A stretch of 64,000 nucleotides of DNA. It comes from Corbicula japonica. Lineage: Eukaryota; Mollusca; Bivalvia; Venerida; Cyrenidae. Of this stretch, positions 23,301-35,300 are shown piece by piece (within the stretch, counting starts at the first letter, position 1; every line of letters starts with the position of its first letter). The translations under genes and the position numbers were made by a program. A model generated the notes under the pieces. The model ran no database searches. It was not told the origin of the DNA and worked only from the letters and a program-made list of their open reading frames with translations. The stretch is from assembly GCA_038501625.1 (NCBI GenBank), contig JAZAYU010000007.1, positions 1,839,685 through 1,903,684 on the forward strand. The letters are read 5' to 3'.

Positions 23301-26300
23301 ACTTTTTGTTTTTAGCTCACCTGTCACATAGTGACAGGGTGAGCTTTTGTGAGGGGCCTTCGTACGTCGTCTGTCGGTCCGTCCGTTCACAATTTTTGTC
23401 CGCACTTTAGCAGTTGTAATTTTGGTCCAATCTTCTTCAAACTTGGTCAGAATGTATCAAGTTCGTAACTGGGTCATGTCACCCTAAAAACTAAGTCACT
23501 AGGTCAAATTATAGAAAAAGCTTGTCCGCACTCTAGCGGTTGTAATTTTGGTGCGATCTTCTTTAAACTTGGTCAGAATGTTTATCTCAATGAAATCTAG
23601 GTCAAGTTTGAAACTTGGTCATGTGACCTTGAAATCTAGGTCACTAGGTCAAATTAAAGAAAAAGCTTCTCCGCACCCTAGTGGTTGTAATTTTGGTGTG
23701 ATCTTCTTTAAACTTGGTCAGAATGTTTATCTTGATGATATCTAGGTCAATTCCGAAATTGGTTCATGTTACCTTGAAATCTAGGTCACTAGGTCAAATT
23801 ATAGAAAAAGCTTGTCCGCACTCTAGCGGTTGTAATTTTGGTGTGATCTTCTTTAAACTTGGTCAGATTGTTTATCTCAATGATATCTAGATCAGGTTCG
23901 AGACTGGGTCATGTGACCCTTAAAACTAGGTCACTAGGTCAAATCAAAGAAAAAGCTTGTCTGCACCCTAGGGGTCTTAATTATAATGGGATCTTCTTCA
24001 ATTTTTGTCAGAATGTTTGTCTCAATGATATCTAGGTCATGTTCGAAACTGGGTCATGTTACCTTGAAATCTAGGTCACGAGGTCAAATTATAGAAAAAG
24101 CTTGTCTGCACTCTAGCGGTCATAATTTTGGTCTGATCTTCTTCAAACTTGGTCAGAATGTTAATCTCAATGATAATTATGATATCTAGGTCAAGTTCGA
24201 AACAGGGTCATGTGACCTTGAAATCTAGGTCACTAGGTCAAATTATAGAAAAAGCTTATCTGCACTCTAGCAGTCTTAATTTTGGTGCGATCTTCTTTAA
24301 ACTTGGTCAGAATGTTTATCTCAATGACATTTAGGTCAAGATCGAAACTGGGTCATGTGACCTTGAAATCTAGGTCACTAGGTCAAATTATAGAAAAAGC
24401 TTGTCTGCACACTAGCAGTCTTAATTATGGTGCAATCTTCTTTAAACTTGAGCAGAATGTTTATGTCAATTATACCTAGATCAAGTTCATAACTATGTCA
24501 TGTGACCCTAAAAACTAGGTCACTAGGTCAAATTCAAGATAAAGCTTTCTGCACTCTAGCGGTTGTAATTTTGGTGCGATCTTCTTTAAACTTGGTCAGA
24601 ATGTTTATCTCAATGATATCTAGGTTAAGTTGGAAACTGGGTCATGTGACCTTGAAATCTAGGTCACTAGGTCAAATTATAGAAAATGCTTGTCTGCACT
24701 CTAGCAGTCTTAATTTTGGTGCAAAATTCTTTAAACTTGGTAAGAAAGTTTATCTCAATGATATCTAGGTCAAGTTCGAAACTGGGTCATGTTACCTTGA
24801 AATCTAGGTCACTTGGTCCAATTATAGAATAGCTTGTCCTCTTTCTAGCAGTCTTAATTTTGGTCTTCAAACTTGGTCCAAATGGTAATCCATAGATTTC
24901 ATAATGGGTTCCAGAGTTAATGCCCTTGAAAGAGCCAGAGTAAGCTATTTTGACCTTTTCACAATAGCAGCTTTATTTTTTGACTTGATTTACCGTACTT
25001 GCACAAAATTCTTGCAAGCATTGAGCAGTTGTTGACAGGTGAGCCACCTAGGGTCATATGGACCCTCTTGTTAATATTTCGGCCAGTTTGAAGATGGGTG
25101 GTTTCAATATCCCAGTCATTATAAATTTGGATATTGTTCAATCATCCCCAAGGATATACTTCCTGCTTTTTAAATTTTGCCTTTGGCGTTGTCTGTGATA
25201 TGCAGGATTTATATTCTAAGATCCTCTCTAAAAATTCAATTATGTTTAGTTCAGCCCATTGTTTTCTCGTTTAGGGCAAACCCATTCTTATATCTGGGGA
25301 CCATATGCCACTGAACATGGAATGGTATTAATCAATCTGAAAATACCGCATTGATGGCTCTATGTTCACCGCCAGATGCATACCATCTTTTGGGATGGAT
25401 CAAAATTATACTGCTTATTGGTGTAAATATTGAGTTGCGCTCAACCCGGGGCTAGGCGGCGTGGGCAGTAATAAACATTTCCATTACTGCCCATGATCAG
25501 GCTTAATCAAACCGAGTCTGCAATATTTTCATATTTGTCGTGTTAGGGGGTCTTCAAAGTTCCCTTTTCATCCATTACACTAAAACACCACATGACATGT
25601 CCTTTTACTGATGCACTCATTGACATTTCCTCTGTGCTGATAAACCCCATGACATTTTCTCATACTTGTGCACTCCGTGACATTTTCTTGTACTGATGCA
25701 CACCATGACATTTTCTTACTCTGATACACCCCAAGACATTTTCTTACACTGATACACCCCAAGACATTTTCTTACACTGATACACCCAAAGACATTTTCT
25801 TACACTGATACACCCAAAGACATTTTCTTACTCTGATACACCCCAAGACATTTTCTTACACTGATACACCCCAAGACATTTTCTTACACTGATACACCCA
25901 AAGACATTTTCTTACACTGATACACCCCAAGACATTTCCTTTTTACTGATGCACACCATGACATTTTCTTACACTGATACACCCCATGACATTTCCTCTT
26001 ACTGATGCACACCAGGACATTTTCTTACACTGATATACCCCAAGACGTTTCCTTTACTGATGCACCCCATGACATTTTGTTAACTGATATACCCCAAGAC
26101 TTTTCCTTTACTGATGTACCCCATGACATTTTCTTAACTGATATACCCCAAGACGTTTCCTTTACTGATGCACACCATGACATTTTCTTAACTGATATAC
26201 CCCAAGACGTTTCCTTTACTGATGCACCCCATGACATTTTCTTAAGTGATACACCCCATGACATTTCTTTACTGATGCACACCATGACATTTTCTTACAC

Positions 26301-29300
26301 TGATACACCCCATGACATTTCCTTTTACTGATGCACCCCATGACATTTTCTTAACTGATATACCCCAAGATGTTTCCTTTACTGATGCACACCATGACAT
26401 TTTCTTACACTGATACACCCCATGACATTTCCTTTTACTGATGCACCCCATGACATTTTGTTAACTGATATACCCCAAGACTTTTCCTTTACTGATGTAC
26501 CCCATGACATTTTCTTAACTGATATACCCCAAGACGTTTCCTTTACTGATGCACACCATGACATTTTCTTAACTGATATACCCCAAGACGTTTCCTTTAC
26601 TGATGCACCCCATGACATTTTCTTAAGCGATACACCCCATGACATTTCTTTACTGATGCACACCATGACATTTTCTTACACTGATACACCCCATGACATT
26701 TCCTTTTACTGATGCACCCCATGACATTTTCTTAACTGATATACCCCAAGATGTTTCCTTTACTGATGCACACCATGACATTTTCTTAACTGATATACCC
26801 CAAGATGTTTCCTTTACTGATGCACCCCATGACATTTTCTTAACTTATACACCCCATGACATTTCCTTTACTGATGCACACCATGACATTTTCTTACACT
26901 GATACACCCCATGACATTTCCTTTACTGATGCACACCATGACCTTTTTTGTTCACTGATACACACCATGACATTTTCCTTTATGCTTAGGCACATTTGGA
27001 TCAGTTAACCTTAAAAATCTACAAAAATTAGTACTTTTGAAAATAAATATTAATTTGCTAAAAGTTTAAAAATTACTTTTATCTTCCCATTATATTGTCT
27101 TATACTAAAATTTTAGCTTCAAAATTCTCACAAAAACTGAGTGCAATATTAAATCAATTTGAATCTTTCAGATGCTTTTGATGCCGAGTTAATTACAAGG
27201 CATAAGATAAGGCCATGCTTTGTTAACTTGGGTACTGGTTTCAACAAGGAAAACAAGCACTCTGAAGACCTGATGGACAGTATGGTGGAAAGACAGCCAT
27301 GTGATGAAGAAGGTGATCGAAGTGTTGGAGAGGAGGAAAACAGTAATAAAACAGATGATGGTGAATATGATGTGGATGACAGAGGCAAGGATAAAGCATT
27401 TGTATCAAGTCCAGGTAAGAATAATTTATTTATACTAGACGGGTGTTCAGTTGAACACTTGTGACGCCCTCTGGTACTATATCGAAATAAAAATGCAATT
27501 ACTCCATCTTGACCTAAAGAACTTGGCATCATCACAAGCATGTTGTCATAAGCAATAAATTTGAAAGTTTCATGAAGAAATATTGAGAAATGGCGAAGTT
27601 ACACTAGTAGCCATTGTTAAGTTTTCGTGACATACGGACTGACAGACAAAGCAATCCCTATGTATCGCCTTTTCTTTGAAAGGGCAACACAAAAAGCATG
27701 TGTGTAGTAAATTCTCTAAAGGATTGTTGAAAATATTGTGGAAAGTTTGTTTGACTACAATAATCATGACTTGAGATTTGAGACTGTTCTTAGTTTTATG
27801 ATCTTGGGGCCCAGTAGAGAAAGGGGTTTGGTACTCATTCCTTTTTCAGAACTTACAATAACTTGTGCTGGCAAATCTACTTTAATATTTTGTCATTATT
27901 TATGGAATGAAATGATATTTAATTTGTAAATGGGTATGGGAAACATTTTGGGTTGTTTAACCCTTTCCTTCATATATACGCATTTTTAAGCATGTGCCAC
28001 CAGTGTAGATCCAGATCAGCTGGCAAATTCGTGCTGTCTGATCAGGATCTGCACTGATAGTATTTTGGTGAGAAATAACCTAATGAATCAAAAAGTGAAC
28101 AATTCAGATCCTGATCAGACAGCAGATCTGGATCTAAACTATTTACCCATGCAATAAAGGTCTATCTGTGGAGGAAAGGATTTAAGTGTGTGAAGCCCAA
28201 ATCAATTATTTTAAATGATCCAAACGTTTTTGCATACCCAGATGAACACAATAGAATATTGAGTCAATTCTTACATTTATACACATAAAATTCTCAATTT
28301 ACCAAATACTTTAGAAGAATGTATGCCACGATGTCAATATAAAAAAACACAATTGACAGTATAATTTTTCACAGAAACTCTTTGCATAACTTGTAAGCTT
28401 ATTAATTTCACTAGTCAAAACATTGTGAACAGTCCAATAGTGCTTTTATTGTAGCCACGCCTCATAGTTACATGTCACACTGCCCACTACAAATATTTAT
28501 GATTCATAAGATGAATAAGACTTCATCATAGACAATGCAGTTGAAATATAATTATTTAAGAGCGAACATTTACATATTTTCAGTATCATTCCTGGACGGC
28601 AGTGATGATGATTCGGATGAAGATCTACCAGCCTTCATGCATACTGGTGACGACATTCAGTAAGTTCATGTATCTCATCTGTCAGTACAAGTCTAGCATC
28701 CTTCATGAAGCTTAGGTGTAGGAACTAACTACATGTTTATCTACCCATTTAACCCTTTCCTGGATATATACGCATTTTTACATGTGTGCGACCAGTGTAG
28801 ATCCAGATCAGCCGGCACATCTGTGCCGTCTGATCAGGATCTGCACTGGTCGCATTTTGGTCAGAAATAACCTAATGAATCAAAAAGCGAACAGTTTAGA
28901 TCCTGATCAGACGGCACGGATGTGCCTGCTGATCTGGATCTAAACTGTTCGCCCTAGCAATAAAGGTGTGTCTGTACAGGAAAGGGTTAAGGATTAAATT
29001 GATAATTTTGTGTGTAGTGAGGTTCATTGTTCAATGGGTGCAAATAATCTAAATGTTTTTCATACCCTGTAGGTTCATTGTTCAATGGGTGCAAATAATC
29101 TAAATGTTTTTCATACCCTGTTGAAGGCAATAAAATATTCTTATATTTACACTTCTAAAAGCTCTCAATTTTTACTGAAATATAGGGAAGTAATTGTGAT
29201 ATAACCCATTACTCCATACATATGCATTTTAATGCATGTGCGACCAGTGTAGATCCAGATCAGCTGGCACATTTGTGCCATCTGAACTGGATCTGCCCTG

Positions 29301-32300
29301 GTCCCATCTTCTTTGCAGATAAAATAATAAATGAAAAAGAAAACAGTCCAAATCCTGATCCGGTGGCATGGATGCACCCAATGATCTGGATCTACACTGT
29401 CTGCCCATGCAATAAAGGTGTATCTATGAAGTAAATGGTTAATGGTTTTATGAAATGGCTCTTGGAAGATGAATATTAATGACGGAGAAAACGATGGCAT
29501 GCAGTTTCGCAGAAACTTGTGGAAAAATGTACCCGCAGTCATCACAAGTCAAAACATTGTCTGCAGTCCAAGTGTTGGTATATAGCTGCAGTCTGGAGCA
29601 GCATTTTTTTGCTGCAATATTTTGTTGTTTACTACGAATCCATTTGAAATCTCTGATATATAAAACCTTTTTAGAGTTGTGTTACATTGCCTTTTCATCA
29701 ATACTTTTTAGCTCACCTGTCACGAAGTGACAAGGTGAGCTTTTGTGACCGCCTGATGTCCGTCGTCAACAATTGCTTCAGTCGACTTCTTCTCTGAAAC
29801 GGCTTGGCCAATTTTGATGAAACTTCACAGGAATAATGCTTAGATGATGCCCTTTCAAAATTGTTCAAAAAATGGAATTCCAAGCAGAACTCTGGTTGCC
29901 ATGGCAACCTAAAGGAAAAACTTTAAAAAATCTTCTTGTCTGAAACCACAAGGCCTAGAGCTTAGATATTTGGCATTTAGCACCCTCTAGTGGAACTCTA
30001 CAAAGATTGTTCAAATTATTTCCCTGGGATCAAAATTGGCCCCGCCCCAGGGGTCACTTCATTTTACATAGACTTATATAGGAAAAACTTTAAAAATCTT
30101 CTTGTCTGAAACCACAAGGCCTAGAGCTTAGATATTTGGCATTTAGTACCCTCTAGTGGAACTCTACAAAGATTGTTCAAATTATTTCCCTGGGGTCAAA
30201 ATTGGCCCCACCCTAGGGGTCACTTCATTTTACATAGACTTATATAGGAAAAACTTTAAAAATCTTCTTGTCTGAAACCACAAGGCCTAGAGCTTAGATA
30301 TTTGGCATTTAGCACACTCTAGTGGAACTCTACAAAGATTGTTCAAGTTATTTCCCTGGGGTCAAAATTGGCCCCGCCCCAGGGGTCACTTCATTTTACA
30401 AAGTTTAATATAGGAAAAACTTTAAAAATATTCTTGTCTGAAACCACAAGGCCTAGAGCTTAGATATTTGGCATTTAGCACCCTCTAGTGGAACTCTACA
30501 AAGATTGTTCAAATTATTTCCCTGGGGTGAAAATTGGCCCCGCCCCAGGGGTCACTTCATTTTACATAGACTTGTATAGGAAAAACTTTAAAAATCTTCT
30601 TGTCTGAAACCACAAGGCCTAGAGCTAAGATATTTGGCATTTAGCACACTCTAGTGGAACTCTACAAAGATTGTTCAAATTATTTCCCTGGGGTGAAAAT
30701 AGGCCCCACCCCAGGGGTCACTTCATTTTACAAAGACTTATATAGGAAAAACTTAAAAAATCTTCTTGTCTGAAACCACAAGGCCTAGAGTTTAGATATT
30801 TGGCATTTAGCACCCTCTAGTGGAACTCTACAAAGATTGTTCAAATTATTTCCCTGGGGTGAAAATTGGCCCCGCCCCAGGGGTCACTTCATTTTACATA
30901 GATTTATATAGGAAAAACTTTAAAAAATCTTCTTGTCTGAAACCACAAGGCCTAGAGCTTAGATATTTGGCATTTAGCACACTCTAGTGGAACTCTACAA
31001 AGATTGTTCAAATTATTTCCCTGGGGTCAAAATTGGCCCCGCCCCAGGGGTCACTTCATTTTACAAAGACATATAGGAAAAACTTTAAAAATCTTCTTGT
31101 CTGAAACCACAAGGCCTTGAGCTTAGATATTTGGCATTTAGCACCCTCTTGTGGAACTCTACAAAGATTATTCAAATTATTTCCCTGGGGTCAAAATTGG
31201 CCCAGCCCCAAGGGTCACTTCATTTTACATAGACTTATAAAGGAAATCTTTAAAAATCTTCTTCTCACAAAACACAATGCATACAGCTTAGATATTTGGT
31301 AAGTAGCATTGTCTAATGGATGTCTACTAAATTTGTTCACATTATGTCCCCTGGGCCAAAATCTGCTACACCCTAGGGTTCTCTTGGTTTACATATAAAT
31401 ATATAGGAAAAACATGAAAATCATTTTTTCTCCAAAACTAATAGGACTAGATCTTAGATATTTGGTGCTGAGTATTGTGTAGAGACCCTTTAACAACATT
31501 GTTTAAATGTTGGCCCTGGGGTCAATATTTGCCCCGCCCTGGGGGCTCTCAATTTGTAAAAAAGGCAATTTTTAAAAATCTTTTTACTGGAAACCTCATG
31601 CCTTAAGCTTAGATATTTGGTATGTAGCATTGTCTAGTGGATTTCTACCAAGTTTGTTCAAATTATGTCCCCTGGGCCAAAATTGGCCATGCCCTGGGGT
31701 TCTCTTAGTTTACATAAATAATCGTTTTTCTCTGAAACTAATGAGACTATGACTGGCCTCGGATATTTCCTGTTGAGTATTGTGAAGAGACCCTTTACCA
31801 GCATTATTTAAATGTTGGCTCTGGGTAAAAACTGAGAGTACTTTTGTACTCAGGTGAGCGACCCAGGGCCCTAAGGGCCCTCTTGTTTTCATCTAGTTCT
31901 TCTTACAACATGAACTCTGCATTGAGGGACTCGGTAAATTAATGTGTTATAATTGCATCCTGGTCGATTTCAGTGCGTAAAAACATGTTTACAGCATGAA
32001 CACAAGCACTGATTACATATTTATTTCAGCCTGGCCCCAAGATTATAAAACTGAGAATGGAAACCAGTCTTAAATCTGAAGGATCTGATTGGCTGACTGG
32101 TCACCATTTCATCCAATCAGATGCTTGAGATTTGAGAATGGTTTCAAATCTTAGTTTTATAATCTTCAGCCCTGTTGTTTTCAGTGGCCGATCTTCTGCA
32201 ACCAAGATGGACGCAGGTCTGAATAAAGCATCCTCAGCCAGCAGCAGCAGTGATGTAAGTACTGGGCCGTAAGCTGTACAATACAATCCTGTAAATGCTG

Positions 32301-35300
32301 TATTATATTACTGTAGGTTAGTATTAAACATGTATCATACAGTTCAGCTGGATTTACATGGAAACCCTGTGCCAAAGATCATTTAATTAAATCTGGAGAC
32401 CAGTCTCAAATCTCAGGCATATTATTTGCTGAAATGGCGACTGGACTATTTATTAATTCACTAGGAATTTGACTACTGATTTATTTACCAAGTCAGGGAC
32501 TTTTTATTATTCGACTAGGTATGGGACTGTTGAATAATTTACCAGGGAGGGGACATTTCATTTATTTACCAGGGATGGGACTATTGATTAATTTACCAGT
32601 GAGGAAACATTTTATTACCTATAATTGACTATGGATGGAACTATTTATTAATTTACCAGGGAAAAACTAATTTTCCAAGGAGGGCACTACTGATTAATTT
32701 ATCAGGAGTGGAACATTTTGTTAAGTCTGTTACCTTGTGGCTATAATTTAGTGATTTATACTGGGATTTCAAAATAATTTTCCACAAATTTGTTCCTTGA
32801 TGAAATAGATATTTCTTTTTCAAAGCCATCTTACCTGTTCCCAAGGTTATAAAACGGAGCATGGAAACCAGTCTCAAATCTCAAGCATCTGATTGGCTGA
32901 AATGGCCACTGGTCGCCATTTCAGCCAATCAGATGCTTGAGATTTGAGACTGGTTTCCAATCTCAGTTTTATAACCTCCAGCCCTTGACTTTTTTTAAAG
33001 GTAAATATTTTTAGCTCACCTGAGCACGAAGTGCTCATGGTGAGCTTTTGTGATCGCCTAATGTCCGTCGTCCGTGCGTGCGTCGTCAACTTTTTCTTCA
33101 AACGACTTCTTCTCCTGAACTCCTAGGCCAATCTTGCTGACATTGGCAGGAATGTTCCTGGCATGAAGCTCTTCCAAAGTTGTTCAAAGAAATCAATTCC
33201 ATGCAGAACTCTGGTTGCCATGGCAACCGAAAGGAAAAACTTTAAAAATCTTCTTGTCTGAAACCACAAGGCCTAGAGCTTAGATATTTGGCATTTAGCA
33301 TCCTCTAGTGGAACTCTACAAAGATTGTTCAAATCATTTCCCTAAGGGTCAAAATTGGCCCCACCCCAGGGGTCACTTCATTTTGCATAGACTTATATAG
33401 GAAAAACTTTAAAAATCTTCTTGTCTGAAACCACAAGGCCTAGAGCTTAGATATTTGGCATTTAGCACCCTCTAGTGGAACTCTACAAAGATTGTTCAAA
33501 TTATTTCCCTGGGGTCAAAATTGGCCCCACCCTAGGGGTCACTTCATTTTACATAGACTTATATAGGAAAAACTTTAAAAATCTTCTTGTCTGAAACCAC
33601 AAGGCCTAGAGCTTAGATATTTGGCATTTAGCACACTCTAGTGGAACTCTACAAAGATTGTTCAAGTTATTTCCCTGGGGTCAAAATTGGCCCCGCCCCA
33701 GGGGTCACTTCATTTTACAAAGTTTAATATAGGAAAAACTTCACAAGGCCTAGAGCTTAGATATTTGGCATTTAGCACCCTCTAGTGGAACTCTACAAAG
33801 ATTGTTCAAATTATTTCCCTGGGGTGAAAATTGGCCCCGCCCCAGGGGTCACTTCATTTTACATAGACTTGTATAGGAAAAACTTTAAAAATCTTCTTGT
33901 CTGAAACCACAAGGCCTAGAGCTAAGATATTTGGCATTTAGCACACTCTAGTGGAACTCTACAAAGATTGTTCAAATTATTTCCCTGGGGTGAAAATAGG
34001 CCCCACCCCAGGGGTCACTTCATTTTACATAGATTTATATAGGAAAAACTTTAAAAAATCTTCTTGTCTGAAACCACAAGGCCTAGAGCTTAGATATTTG
34101 GCATTTAGCACACTCTAGTGGAACTCTACAAAGATTGTTCAAATTATTTCCCTGGGGTCAAAATTGGCCCCGCCCCAGGGGTCACTTCATTTTACATAGA
34201 TTTATATAGGAAAAACTTTAAAAAATCTTCTTGTCTGAAACCACAAGGCCTAGAGCTTAGATATTTGGCATTTAGCATCCTCTATTGGACCTCTACAAAG
34301 TTTGTTCAAATTATTTCCCTGGGGTCAAAATTGGCCCCGCCCCAGGGGTCACTTCATTTTACATAGACTTATTTAGGAAAAACTTTCAAAATCCTCTTGT
34401 CTGAAACCACAAGGCCTAGAGCTTAGATATTTGGCATTTAGCATCCTCTAGTGGAACTCTACAAAGATTGTTCAAATTATTTCCCTGGGGTCAAAATTGG
34501 CCCCTCCCCAGGGGTCACTTCATTTTGCATAGACTTATATAGGAAAAACTTTAAAAAATCTTCTTGTCTGAAACCACAAGGCCTTGAGCTTAGATATTTG
34601 GCATTTAGCATCCTCTATTGGAACTCTTCAAAGATTGTTCAAATGATTTCCCTGGGGTCAAAATTGGCCCCGCCCCAGGGGTCACTTCATTTTACATAGA
34701 CTTGTATAGGAAAAACATAAATATCTTCTTGTCTGAAACCACAAGCTGAGAGTACTTTTGTAGTCAGGTGAGCGATATAGGGCCATCATGGCCCTCTTGT
34801 TATTAAAACCCTTCATCTGTAGTATAACCTCTGATAGAATTCTCACAAAGGTTTACCTTAGTGAGACAGATTATATCTTGTAGAATCCACGACACAAAGG
34901 TTTACCTTAGTGAGACAGATTATATCTTGTAGAATCCATGATCCTACTGCAAAGATCAAGGTCATTGGCAAAAAACTCCTTGTCAATGCTCAAGATAATA
35001 AAACTCAATCTGGAGACCAGTCTCAAATCTCAAGCATTTGATTGGCTGAAATGGCAACTTTTTTGCCAGTTCTTGGTTATTTTATTTGACATTACACTGT
35101 AGTAAAATTTTCCTTTTGTGCCTCATTTGTCAATCTCTTCAATAAAGGTTGTGGACAATATCTCAATGACTTGTGTTAAACTTCTGTTACAGCTGTCAAT
35201 TGAGAGGTGGAGCCCAGAGAAGTCCTTTGCCTACAAGCCAGGATCTAAGAACAAATTTACGTTGGATGGCTTATTAGCTGACCATGAAGAAAAGGTGAGT

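Noticed and set aside
23548..24768. Several 60-88 codon frames with [14 protein letters not shown] phrases
   Set aside because: They are repeated translations of the Helitron-like core unit, not a gene family.
26005..26902. Open frames of up to 108 codons on both strands
   Set aside because: They follow the 27-bp satellite unit, whose length keeps any frame open; composition mirrors the repeat and no start, splice or domain signal exists.
25574..27000. CRISPR array
   Set aside because: Units are contiguous without unique spacers, and the context is a eukaryotic intron.
29165..29545. 126-codon - strand frame
   Set aside because: It runs through a family A MITE and its flanks; phrases such as [10 protein letters not shown] recur in other copies of the repeat.
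34118..34699. Two near-identical 82-codon frames
   Set aside because: Produced by neighbouring ~166 bp core units; repeat artefacts.
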